This document shows, one piece after another, positions 7,525-15,821 of a stretch of 39,898 nt of DNA. Position 1 is the first letter of the stretch. Each line of letters starts with the position of its first letter. The translations under genes were made by a program, and so were the position numbers. The stretch is from Deltaproteobacteria bacterium (GTDB taxonomy: Bacteria; Desulfobacterota; Syntrophia; Syntrophales; UBA5619), in contig JAFGRP010000174.1 in the NCBI GenBank assembly GCA_016935075.1, positions 1 through 39,898 on the forward strand, read 5' to 3'. Under the pieces are notes generated by a model. It saw nothing but the letters and a program-made list of their open reading frames with translations, did no database searches and was not told where the DNA came from.

Positions 7525-8541
7525 ATGATGGCGGGCCGCGCATCGGTTGACAAAAAATACATTGTCACGATGCGTCATAAAAGGGGGATGCACACCGACG
7601 TCTATGAAGACTTCGAAGCGGACCTTATCCGATACACCGGCTGGAAGGCCGTCCGGGGATCCTTCAATATCCTGGAGCGCATTTTTGAAAAATTTTTTCT
7701 GCCCCGTCTTCATTATCGGACCTTTCCTTTAAACCTTCCCTCGCTGCATCGCAACAGGATCTACTTCTCATCCCTTTCAGGGATAGAATACATAAAAATC
7801 TTTCAACATTATTCGTTTCGCGCAAAACTCAAGGCGATCTACCAGTTCGACTCCTGGACGCATGATAATGCCGTCAACGAAAACGCCTTCCGGTCATTCG
7901 GAATCAACATCGCCTTTGTTTCCATCAAAAGGGCTGCCGAGTATTTCAATGCATTGCGGATTCCCGGTTTTAAAGCATACTGGATACCGGAGGCCATTCG
8001 CTGCGACCGTTATCGCTGGCTGGATTATGGGGACAAGAATATTGACTTTTTGCAGTACGGGCGGCGCTGGGATTGGATGCACAAACAATTGCTCGCCTTT
8101 TGCAAATCAAGGGATCTCCGTTATCAATACCCTCAGGACCGGGACCATGACAAAAGCCAGTTTACAGACAGGGAGGCGCTTCTGGACGGATTGGCCAAAT
8201 CCAAAATCGCCGTCTGTGTTCCTAAAACGATTACCCATCCTGAGATTCACGATCTCTCCACCGTCACAACGAGATATTTTGAGTGCATGGCTTCGAAATG
8301 CCTGATCCTGGGGCATGCGCCCGAGGATCTCATCGCCCTGTCTGGATACAATCCGGTTGTGGAGGTCGATTATTCCGATCCCGTCGGCCAGTTGGAATAT
8401 CTCCTGGACCACTATCTCGGATTTGTCCCGCTGATTGAAAAGAATTATCGGATGATAAAAGAAGGACACCAGTGGAAAAACAGAATCACGGAGATTGCCA
8501 GAATCATTGACAAAGCCAGCGGTTTCGAAGGGATGACATGA
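7525..8541 (+). CDS. CgeB-like glycosyltransferase (GT-B, Glyco_trans_1_2 type)
   Basis: A 338-residue protein. The C-terminal half (STVTTRYFECMASKCLILGHAPEDL and onward) has the donor-domain pattern of the CgeB/Glyco_trans_1_2 group: Arg-x-x-Glu-x-x-Ala-x-x-x, then a loop and repeated helices over a Rossmann-like domain. The N-terminal half is less recognisable. ATG 7525 and ATG 7528 are both possible starts, with GGTGG a few bases upstream. It follows a 63-base gap and overlaps the next gene by ATGA. Codon use is slightly A+T-richer than in wzm/wzt. Assignment to a glycosyltransferase is fairly safe; donor and acceptor are unknown. Confidence 0.65.
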   Translation: MMAGRASVDKKYIVTMRHKRGMHTDVYEDFEADLIRYTGWKAVRGSFNILERIFEKFFLPRLHYRTFPLNLPSLHRNRIYFSSLSGIEYIKIFQHYSFRAKLKAIYQFDSWTHDNAVNENAFRSFGINIAFVSIKRAAEYFNALRIPGFKAYWIPEAIRCDRYRWLDYGDKNIDFLQYGRRWDWMHKQLLAFCKSRDLRYQYPQDRDHDKSQFTDREALLDGLAKSKIAVCVPKTITHPEIHDLSTVTTRYFECMASKCLILGHAPEDLIALSGYNPVVEVDYSDPVGQLEYLLDHYLGFVPLIEKNYRMIKEGHQWKNRITEIARIIDKASGFEGMT

Positions 8542-9560
8542 AAATCCTCTTCAGCGGACATCATAATCCCCATTTTTTTACCATCACAGAATATCAGGAA
8601 AGTGCAATCAGGTCGTTGGGGCATGAACTTGTTGTATTTGAAGATCGACAGCACAGAATTCCGGGAAGGTTGAGGAAACGGTTCAACTTCTTACATAGAA
8701 TTGATCAAAAAATAATTAGTCGACAACTACTTTCACTTGTCTGGGCCACCATGCCGGACATAGTTATCGTCCAAGGCGGATACAGAGAATTACCGGATAC
8801 ACTGAAGAGGTTAAAAAAATTTGGGACGAAAACAATTTTATGGACAACCGACGCCCCCATATCATTTCAAGTTATCATAGAAACGGCACCACTTTACGAT
8901 TATATCTTTTGTTTGGGCACTGAGGCCATTGAGTTACTTGATCGGGCTGGCATTAAAGGCGCTCAATGGTTACCGATGGCATGCGATCCCGATTACCATC
9001 ATCCTGTCAAATGTACACCCGATGAATTGAAAAAATTTGGCAGTGATGTCGTTTTTGTCGGCTCTTACTACCCGGAACGGGCGACGTTGTTTGAGCGCTT
9101 GTTAGTGTTGAATTCTTGCGAACTTGCGATATGGGGACCAGGCTGGAATGCCCTGCCAGCTGCTTCCCCATTGCGAAAACATATAAGGGGTCTCCATATC
9201 CGTCCCGAAGAATGGCTGAAGATATACAGCGCCGGTAAGATTGTCCTCTCTGCACACTATCATGACCCGCAGGGAGTGATTCCCGTTTATCAGGCCAGCC
9301 CCCGGGTCTTTGAGATCATGGCCTGCGGGGCCTTTCAGCTTTGCGACGATCAACGGGATGTGTTCGCGCTCTTCAAAGACGGGCAGGATCTTGTCAAATT
9401 CTCGGACGGGAAAGATCTGGTTGCCAAGGTGAAATATTATCTCGACCATCCCGAAGAGAGAAAGGCGATTGCATCGCAAGGCAGGAAGACGGTGTTGGCC
9501 CGTCACACCTATCGGGACCGCGTCAGGGAATTGTTGGCAAAGATTGGCCATGATGTCTGA
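8538..9560 (+). CDS. CgeB family glycosyltransferase
   Basis: This 340-residue GT-B type protein starts MKILFSGHHNPHF. The core shows KTILWTTDAP, VFVGSYYPERATLFERL, WGPGWN, and the donor-site block ASPRVFEIMACGAFQLCDDQRDV followed by a glycine/charged loop and a helix ending in the HTYRDRVREL segment. This order is typical of CgeB (DUF3880/Glyco_trans_1_2) proteins of polysaccharide and spore-coat clusters. Base composition is not uniform: the 5' half is clearly A+T-richer than the 3' half. It overlaps both the previous gene (ATGA) and the next (11 bases). Confidence 0.82.
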   Translation: MKILFSGHHNPHFFTITEYQESAIRSLGHELVVFEDRQHRIPGRLRKRFNFLHRIDQKIISRQLLSLVWATMPDIVIVQGGYRELPDTLKRLKKFGTKTILWTTDAPISFQVIIETAPLYDYIFCLGTEAIELLDRAGIKGAQWLPMACDPDYHHPVKCTPDELKKFGSDVVFVGSYYPERATLFERLLVLNSCELAIWGPGWNALPAASPLRKHIRGLHIRPEEWLKIYSAGKIVLSAHYHDPQGVIPVYQASPRVFEIMACGAFQLCDDQRDVFALFKDGQDLVKFSDGKDLVAKVKYYLDHPEERKAIASQGRKTVLARHTYRDRVRELLAKIGHDV

Positions 9561-10716
9561 AGCGGGCAGCTTCATGCAGCCGGTGAATGTTCTCCACGCC
9601 GTGGAAGACCTGAAGATCGGCGGTATGGAACGGGTCATCGCTTCGATCGTCACGGGACTCGATCCTGTAAAATATGCCGCCCATGTTCTCTGTCTGACCC
9701 GAGGCGGAACCGTGGCCGATGAATTGATCAGACAGGGGGTCCCCGTCACGATTCTGGGGCTCGACAACTATCACCGTCCCGGTCAACTCCTCGCCCTGTG
9801 CCGCTGGCTGCGAGGGAATAACTGCCATATCCTCCACACCCACGGCTATTTTGCAGGCGTTTTCGCACGTATTGCCGGTTTATGGGTGGGGGTTCCCCAC
9901 ATCATCACCCATGTGCACAGCGCCTACGTGGATTACCAAAGTAAAAATCGCTGCATGGAAAAGGTCCTTTCGTTTTGGACCGACAGGGTCATCTGTGTGT
10001 CGCGGACGGTGCAGGAATGGGTGGTTGAAGCCGAAAGGATCGACAGGGGAAAAACATGCGTCATTTACAACGGCGCCGGTCTCAACTTCCCCGACCGGCC
10101 CAATGGATTCGTCTCTACGGCATTGCGGCGCACCTTGGGGATTCCGGATTCCGACACGGTCTTCACGGTCGTCGCCTCCCTCACATCCAACAAGGGTCAT
10201 CATGTCTTGCTGGAAGCGTTCAAAAGCGTGCTGGCCGCGCATCCTGACGCGACGCTTCTGGTTGTCGGAGACGGCCCCCGGCGGACCGAGATTGAAACCC
10301 GGGCCCGGCAGTTGGCGATCGATCGAAAAGCCATCTTTACGGGCCTGCGAACCGATATCGATGCATTGCTGGGGATATCGGACGTATGCCTCTTGCCTTC
10401 CCAATTCAGGGAGGGACTCGGGTTGGCATTGATCGAGGCGATGGCAACGGGTCTTCCCGTTATCGGCACGCGCATCGGCGGCATCCCCGAGGTGATCCAG
10501 GACGGTGAAAACGGCTTTCTGGTCCCGCCCGGAAATCCTGGAGCGTTGGCCGACGCCATGATACGTATTGCGAAAGACCGGGATTTAAAAATCCGTATGG
10601 GGAGACGAGGCCGACAGATTTATGAAGAAAAGTTCTCCCTGTCCGAAATGATCCGGCAAATTGAAACCCTTTATGCCCTTTTGCCGGAGGATCAAAACCA
10701 TGCCCTCACATACTAA
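9550..10716 (+). CDS. Family 4 glycosyltransferase
   Basis: About 388 residues from ATG 9550; ATG 9553 and 9574 are alternatives, and the frame upstream of 9550 lies within the previous gene. This is a GT-B enzyme: the N-terminal domain has the glycine motif LKIGGMERVIASIV and HTHGYFAGVFAR, and the C-terminal donor domain has VASLTSNKGHHVLLEA, VVGDGPRRTEIE, and the EX7E motif EGLGLALIEAMATGLPVIGT, ending in NGFLVPPGN. GT4 enzymes are retaining transferases that use NDP-sugars at the cytoplasmic membrane face. It overlaps both neighbours and is part of the wzm-wzt operon. Confidence 0.9.
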   Translation: MMSEAGSFMQPVNVLHAVEDLKIGGMERVIASIVTGLDPVKYAAHVLCLTRGGTVADELIRQGVPVTILGLDNYHRPGQLLALCRWLRGNNCHILHTHGYFAGVFARIAGLWVGVPHIITHVHSAYVDYQSKNRCMEKVLSFWTDRVICVSRTVQEWVVEAERIDRGKTCVIYNGAGLNFPDRPNGFVSTALRRTLGIPDSDTVFTVVASLTSNKGHHVLLEAFKSVLAAHPDATLLVVGDGPRRTEIETRARQLAIDRKAIFTGLRTDIDALLGISDVCLLPSQFREGLGLALIEAMATGLPVIGTRIGGIPEVIQDGENGFLVPPGNPGALADAMIRIAKDRDLKIRMGRRGRQIYEEKFSLSEMIRQIETLYALLPEDQNHALTY

Positions 10717-11830
10717 AAACATCCTCTTCTGCTCAACCTTCGGCAACCTCCGCTGGGGCGGACAGAAGAGCCTTTACCATCTGGTCACCCGGCTGGATCG
10801 AACAAAATATCGGCCGGTAGTGTTGTTGCCGACGGAGGAGGATTTGGCGGAGATGCTGCGCGGACAAAAGATGGAGGTCGTGATTCACGAACTGCCTCCG
10901 ATTGGGTTGATCGCTCCCTTTGCGTGCCTGTTGTCCGTCAGGTATCTTTTCAGGCTGATTGAAACCCACGATATCGCGTTGATGCACACGGACGGCCCCA
11001 GGAATACGCTCTATGCGGGGCTCGTCTCTTGGTTGAAGGCTATCCCCGTCGTATTCCATGTCCGCGCTTCCGACCGGGACCGCTATGACCGGATCATCTA
11101 CAGATGCTCGGATCGAATCGTTCTGGTCGCCGAAGCACTGAGGGACCGCTTTGATTGGGTGAACGATAACAGCAAGTTCAGGACGATTTACAACGGCGTG
11201 GATTTGAAACAATTCGAAGGGCCGACACCCGCGTCTATCGCCGTCGAGGTCCAAGCCCTTTCAGGAAAGGAGGTGATGATCGTTTGCGCCGGTCGGGTCG
11301 AACCACAAAAAGGGCAGTATAATCTTATCGAGGCCTGTGCAAAGCTGAAAGACGCAAGGATTCCTTTTCAACTTTTATTGGCAGGGGACGTAACAGATGA
11401 AAAATATCTGGCAACGTGTCGAAATAAGGCTATGGAACTGAAAATCAATGATCGGATAACCTTTTCCGGCCATATCGAAAATATGCCTGATGTGTTGTAT
11501 CGAACAGACATCTTTGTGTTGCCGTCCATCCATGGCGAGGCCTTCTCCAGGGCGATCATCGAAGCCATGGCCGCGGGCAGGCCGGTGGTGGCCACCGATG
11601 TGGGCGGCGCCCGGGAGGCTATTGAAGAGGGCGTTTCCGGCTTCATTGTTCCTCCGGCAAATCCCGCCACACTGGCGGAAAAGATCCTTCTGCTGGCCCG
11701 TGACGCGTCGGTCCGACGAAAGTTTGGTGCGGCAGCGAGAAAGCGGGTTGAAGAGCGCTTCACGATAGAAAGAAATGTTCGGAAAACGGAGCAGGTATAT
11801 GCGGAACTCTTGAGGACCGTCGTATCATGA
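10700..11830 (+). CDS. Family 4 glycosyltransferase
   Basis: A 376-residue GT-B retaining glycosyltransferase. ATG 10700 is chosen over upstream starts because GGAGG lies at 10686-10690, nine bases before it; the start overlaps the previous gene by 17 bases. The glycine motif reads FGNLRWGGQKSLYHLV. The donor domain has CAGRVEPQKGQYNLIEA, the EX7E motif EAFSRAIIEAMAAGRPVVAT and SGFIVPPANP. It should add one sugar to the glycan; donor and linkage cannot be told from sequence. It ends overlapping the next methyltransferase gene by ATGA. Confidence 0.9.
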   Translation: MPSHTKNILFCSTFGNLRWGGQKSLYHLVTRLDRTKYRPVVLLPTEEDLAEMLRGQKMEVVIHELPPIGLIAPFACLLSVRYLFRLIETHDIALMHTDGPRNTLYAGLVSWLKAIPVVFHVRASDRDRYDRIIYRCSDRIVLVAEALRDRFDWVNDNSKFRTIYNGVDLKQFEGPTPASIAVEVQALSGKEVMIVCAGRVEPQKGQYNLIEACAKLKDARIPFQLLLAGDVTDEKYLATCRNKAMELKINDRITFSGHIENMPDVLYRTDIFVLPSIHGEAFSRAIIEAMAAGRPVVATDVGGAREAIEEGVSGFIVPPANPATLAEKILLLARDASVRRKFGAAARKRVEERFTIERNVRKTEQVYAELLRTVVS

Positions 11831-12654
11831 AGGACAAGACGACCATATGCAATCTCTGTGGAGCGGTTCACTTCAATGTTGTCGAAGACAGTGAAAAACC
11901 CTTTTATGTGCTGAAGTGTATCCGCTGCGGGCTTGTTTTTGTCGATCCGGTTCCAGAACCATCCTTCCTTGAGGCACATTACGATGCGGATTACTATGCG
12001 GACTGGATGGGGCCGCAGCAGGAAAAACGCCTCCGGATGTGGCGAAAGAGGCTGGATACGATAGAGAAACGCTCGCCCAAGGGACGACTCCTGGACGTGG
12101 GTTGCGCCACAGGCACTTTCCTTCAATTGGCACAAAAGAACGGCTGGGAAGTCGAGGGAACGGAATTGTCACCGTATGCGGTATCGTTTGCAAAGAATCT
12201 CCTGAACGCCAATATTTTTTGCGGCCACCTGATGGATGCAGGGTATGAAGAGGCGTCTTTCGACGTGGTCACGTTCTGGCATGTCCTGGAACATCTCTCC
12301 GATCCGATGCGCTACCTGCAGGAAGCACATCGGATCCTCAAACCGTCCGGGCTCCTGGTCATTGCCGCCCCCAACGTCAACGATTACATCATGAAGATCT
12401 CATACAGGATTGTGAAACGACGCCCGCTGAAGCTGTTTTTCAGGACCGACCGGGAGATTCATCTCTTTCACTTTTCAGCGGATACCTTGCGATTATATCT
12501 GAATAAAACGGGATTCCGATGCACCGGTATTTTCCCGGACAACGGCATCACCGAACCATCCAAAAGGGTGGTCCATGCCGTCGGCGTGGCCCTCTACCAT
12601 GTGACGGGGTTGAGATTCTTCAACGCCCTGGAGGTCCATGCGATTCGCGTTTGA
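11827..12654 (+). CDS. Class I SAM-dependent methyltransferase with N-terminal Cys4 motif
   Basis: A 275-residue protein. It opens with a zinc-ribbon-like pair CNLC (residues 6-9) and CIRC (residues 31-34), followed by GLVFVDPVP and the YDADYY block seen in many sugar C/O-methyltransferases. The SAM-binding motif is LLDVGCATGTFLQLA, with acidic EGTELSPYAV, and the later FDVVTFWHVLEHLSDP and LKPSGLLVIAAPNVN match the Methyltransf_11/23 family. It sits between a GT4 and a GT9 gene and overlaps both, so the likely substrate is a nucleotide sugar or glycan. Substrate and position are unknown. Confidence 0.85.
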   Translation: MKDKTTICNLCGAVHFNVVEDSEKPFYVLKCIRCGLVFVDPVPEPSFLEAHYDADYYADWMGPQQEKRLRMWRKRLDTIEKRSPKGRLLDVGCATGTFLQLAQKNGWEVEGTELSPYAVSFAKNLLNANIFCGHLMDAGYEEASFDVVTFWHVLEHLSDPMRYLQEAHRILKPSGLLVIAAPNVNDYIMKISYRIVKRRPLKLFFRTDREIHLFHFSADTLRLYLNKTGFRCTGIFPDNGITEPSKRVVHAVGVALYHVTGLRFFNALEVHAIRV

Positions 12655-13774
12655 AATCCGGATAAAGGTTGTAATCAAGACAATCTACCTGACGGCCAGA
12701 AGGTATGCGCTCAGAGGACTCCATCTCCTCCTTTCTCGTGAAAAATCCATCCCTGTTTCCGAAAGTCTTCGGACCATTCTTTTTATTCGTGTGGACAGGG
12801 TCGGGGATATGGTCCTCTCCACTCCGGCCTTTGAGGCGATAAAGGCCGCATTCCCCCGGGCTCAACTCACGGTGATGGCATCGAAGGTGAATATGTCCAT
12901 CCTGAAATACAATCCCCATGTGGATGAGGTGATCGTCTATGACCGCTCTGCGATCCTGACTGAAAAGATTCACTTTTTGAAGGGTTTACGGCGGCACCAT
13001 TTCGATCTGGCCATCGATCCCTGCGACGACTATGAATTGGAAACGGCCTGGATCGCCTGGATGAGCGGTGCAACTTATCGGATAGGTTATGCGGCATATG
13101 GCCGGGAGATCTTTTTAAATGGACCGACGCCAAAAATCGAGGCAGAAAAGCATTTCATCGATGTCACACGCGATCTTTTACGATTCATCGGTGTTACATC
13201 CGATCATTACCATCCACTCATTTATCTGGATGAATCCGAACAGGTGTGGGCAACAAAATGGCTTAAGGAAAAGGGACTGCAAGACAAGATGCTCATCGCG
13301 ATCCATCCGGGGGCACATTACGAAACGCAGCGTTGGCCGCCGAAATACCACGCCGAGCTGATTCGTTTAATTCGTGATCGCACGAAGACCGAGGTCATCC
13401 TGTTCGGAGCCCCGGCGGACGCCGGCCTGATTGCGAAAATCCAGGACATGGTTCAAAAACCCGTTCATGTATCCATTGAATCCGATATCCGGCGCTTCCT
13501 GGCTCTCCTGTCCCGTTGCAGGATGCTTGTGTGCAACAATTCCGGGCCGCTGCATTGCGCCGCGGCACTCCATGTTCCCACCATTTCTTTCATGGGCCCC
13601 ACAGCCAAAGAACGTTGGATGCCTATCGGAGACATGCATCACGTTTTGAGAATCGACGACCTGCCCTGCATAGGCTGCAATATTGGCACCTGTAAAATCA
13701 AGACCCACGATTGCATGAGATTGATCCGGCCGGAAAAAGTGCTCCAGATTATAAGCGAGAAAATCAATGGTTGA
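12638..13774 (+). CDS. Family 9 glycosyltransferase (heptosyltransferase-like)
   Basis: A 378-residue ADP-heptose:LPS heptosyltransferase-family protein. The family start IRVDRVGDMVLSTPAFEAIK is preceded by a ~45-residue basic N-terminal segment. The C-terminal half has AIHPGAHYETQRWPPKYHAELI and CNNSGPLHCAAALHVPTISFMGP, the donor-binding signature of GT9. ATG 12638 has GGAGG at 12630-12634 and overlaps the previous gene by 17 bases. Members build the LPS inner core or transfer other sugars in O-antigen loci; the context favours a role in this glycan or its core. A Cys-rich segment near the end (CIGCNIGTCKIKTHDC) could bind metal. It is the last gene before a strand switch. Confidence 0.88.
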   Translation: MRFAFEIRIKVVIKTIYLTARRYALRGLHLLLSREKSIPVSESLRTILFIRVDRVGDMVLSTPAFEAIKAAFPRAQLTVMASKVNMSILKYNPHVDEVIVYDRSAILTEKIHFLKGLRRHHFDLAIDPCDDYELETAWIAWMSGATYRIGYAAYGREIFLNGPTPKIEAEKHFIDVTRDLLRFIGVTSDHYHPLIYLDESEQVWATKWLKEKGLQDKMLIAIHPGAHYETQRWPPKYHAELIRLIRDRTKTEVILFGAPADAGLIAKIQDMVQKPVHVSIESDIRRFLALLSRCRMLVCNNSGPLHCAAALHVPTISFMGPTAKERWMPIGDMHHVLRIDDLPCIGCNIGTCKIKTHDCMRLIRPEKVLQIISEKING

Positions 13775-13817
13775 AAATCGTCACATGATATACTTTTCGC
13801 AGGATTGTTGTTCACTA

Positions 13818-15776
13818 TTACGACAACCTGAATTTCATGCCTTTGACATCATCCATGACCTTATCCGGATCGTTCGTGATTTTATCCCTGAACAGCCAGC
13901 CGATATACAGAGCTATGAATTGTCCGTGAAGATCGTGAGGCACCCCAAATTTTTCGAGTATTGCTTTCGTGCAGTCAATGTAAGCGGCATTACGCGACAA
14001 TTTTTCAAGCCGTTTGATGACGACAGCACCTTGCATCGGGTGTCTACGCGCATTTATCACAAGATTTCGCAATAGGAAATCGTACCAGTTCAAAACAGCG
14101 GGACCTATCCGAGCGTGTTCAAAATCGAGCAATATGATTTTATCCTCCTCTTTGTACACAATGATGTTCCCGGAGTTCAAATCGCCATGTATTATCTGGC
14201 TCTTTTGAAGAAAGGAATGTAACTCCGGGCTCAATCCGTTTTCCCGAACAATATCCGCAAGGTTTTCCCTGATGTCAATTTTTTCAAAGATACTAGGCAT
14301 ATCTTCCGATTTGACATTGAGTTCGCCAAACATTCCCATGATGTGGACAAGACTCCTGACACAATGACGTTTCTTTATGTTTAGTTGCCTACCCGGAACT
14401 GCATCTGTCAGCGTTATCGGACCATGTCCGGTTTCGTAAACGTTTGAATAAAGGCAGTGGCCGGCCAGCGATGGAGAATTCTTTCTGATATATTCTACGC
14501 AGATTTGCGATATTCCGGCTTTCGTCCGTGCCCTGTCGCTGATTGGTATTGAACATTTCCGCCTGATTTTACCGGAATGCCTGTCAACAATGAATATCCC
14601 CGCATTTCTGACGGTTACAACGACAGCCATGCCGGTTTCCCGGGCGTCACCTAATTTGATTAAGGACCCTGCCTTTCTTATTCCTATCAGCGGCGGATTT
14701 GATTCAGACGCCATGATTATCCATGATGGAGAAAAAAACGATGCTGCCAGATTCATGAGCGTTACGGAAATGGTCCTAATTTTATCTGGAAGATTTGAAA
14801 ACCACGAGGCTGTGTTAAACGACGAAGATAAAATTGAAGCAAACAGAAAGTGTATTGCACCAGGGCCGTGTAAAGATATCAGATATCTTGCATTTCTGTA
14901 GCTTGGATGCACTCCGAAACAAAGGGTTTGTTTCAGTCCGCATTCGTCAAGCAGTTTCAATAAAGCATGTCGCGAGTGTGTAATGGCTCTGAATTCATTT
15001 TTCTTGATAATCCTGTGATATATACGCGCTACATGTCTGGGCAGGATTGAAACAAAACGAAGCCCTGTGTGCTCTTCGTTATATCCGAGAAAATATTGAA
15101 GGCCGAACCTGTTTTCAATCGCCAAGCATAAGGTTCCGTCAGGTTTAAGAACGCGTTTGATTTCAAGTAAAGCTTTTTTTTGTAAAGTTTCCGGGGGTTC
15201 GTTATCCGTAATAGTCCCGATCCATTCCAAAACGCCGTTAAGCACAACCACATCGAAGAATTTGTCTTCAAAGGGCATAGATAAAATACTTCCCTGAACC
15301 GCATGCACGTTTTTATTTTTATTCTGGGCCGCTCTTATATTTATAAAATGAAGCCCGTCAATCTGGGTGTCAAGCGCGTAAGTGTCGTCAAATTCGCGCG
15401 ACAGCCAGAATGTTAAACCACCCCATCCGCACCCGCAGTCCAATGCCCTGCCTTTTGGCGAACACAGGATTGAAAGCGGAAATCGTTTACGGCCGGAAAT
15501 CCAATCGGCACGGTCCGGGTCCATGTCTTTTAACGACTGTTCCCAGCCGAGCAAACGGGCGTTGTCGAGTATTGTGCCGGACGAATTCTTGTCCGGTATG
15601 CTCCATGCGCTTGTATTGCCTGCGAAGCAGGGAATGCCGCTATTAACGGGATAAGAAACGCCGCATTGCGCGCATGACAAGGAATCGACACCGGGCTCAA
15701 GCCTGTGCTTGCAGGAGGGACATACAAATTCGTTGTTGGCAGCATTGTTAATGGTTGAATCAACAGGTATATTCAT
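13818..15776 (-). CDS. Zinc-ribbon / SAM methyltransferase / APH-type kinase fusion, candidate glycan chain-capping enzyme
   Basis: About 652 residues from the ATG at 15776; a GTG at 15815 would also be in frame but lies upstream of the promoter. Three parts are visible. (1) A Trm112-like zinc ribbon: Cys19, Cys22, Cys35, Cys38, then YPVNSGIP. (2) A class I methyltransferase: LDCGCGWGG (about 111-119), VVVLNGVLEWIG, and IKRVLKPDGTLCLAIENRFG. (3) A C-terminal aminoglycoside-phosphotransferase-like kinase lobe: catalytic loop HGDLNSGNIIV (His530) and metal-binding LLDFEHA. The gene is A+T-rich (about 38-40% G+C in two 60-base lines counted, versus about 60% nearby) and lies reversed inside the glycan operon, which suggests later acquisition. 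WbdD of E. coli O9a is also a methyltransferase-kinase and caps O-antigen chains read by Wzt; this protein may do the same. Domain calls are firm, the function is inference. Confidence 0.8.
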   Translation of the reverse strand: MNIPVDSTINNAANNEFVCPSCKHRLEPGVDSLSCAQCGVSYPVNSGIPCFAGNTSAWSIPDKNSSGTILDNARLLGWEQSLKDMDPDRADWISGRKRFPLSILCSPKGRALDCGCGWGGLTFWLSREFDDTYALDTQIDGLHFINIRAAQNKNKNVHAVQGSILSMPFEDKFFDVVVLNGVLEWIGTITDNEPPETLQKKALLEIKRVLKPDGTLCLAIENRFGLQYFLGYNEEHTGLRFVSILPRHVARIYHRIIKKNEFRAITHSRHALLKLLDECGLKQTLCFGVHPSYRNARYLISLHGPGAIHFLFASILSSSFNTASWFSNLPDKIRTISVTLMNLAASFFSPSWIIMASESNPPLIGIRKAGSLIKLGDARETGMAVVVTVRNAGIFIVDRHSGKIRRKCSIPISDRARTKAGISQICVEYIRKNSPSLAGHCLYSNVYETGHGPITLTDAVPGRQLNIKKRHCVRSLVHIMGMFGELNVKSEDMPSIFEKIDIRENLADIVRENGLSPELHSFLQKSQIIHGDLNSGNIIVYKEEDKIILLDFEHARIGPAVLNWYDFLLRNLVINARRHPMQGAVVIKRLEKLSRNAAYIDCTKAILEKFGVPHDLHGQFIALYIGWLFRDKITNDPDKVMDDVKGMKFRLS

Positions 15777-15811
15777 AAACTTATTATAATTATTTGCCTT
15801 GTAAACGTCAA
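15777..15811 (-). promoter_or_regulatory. Near-consensus sigma70 promoter, predicted leaderless transcript
   Basis: On the reverse strand, TTGACG (15806-15811) and TATAAT (15783-15788) are separated by exactly 17 bases. Only six bases separate the -10 box from the ATG at 15776, so the expected +1 falls on or next to the start codon. No Shine-Dalgarno sequence precedes the ATG. Confidence 0.6.
15785..15790 (+). promoter_or_regulatory. Possible forward -10 box overlapping the reverse promoter
   Basis: TATAAT on the forward strand overlaps the reverse-strand TATAAT by four bases because the sequence is nearly symmetrical. No good -35 box lies 16-18 bases upstream. The predicted start near 15797 would give a short leader for the GT4 gene at 15822. 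Confidence 0.25.
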
Positions 15812-15821
15812 TCACAAGATA

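Noticed and set aside
15777-15815. Extending the methyltransferase-kinase gene to the GTG at 15815
   Set aside because: The extension would run through the predicted promoter and adds 13 residues with no family match; the ATG at 15776 is better placed.
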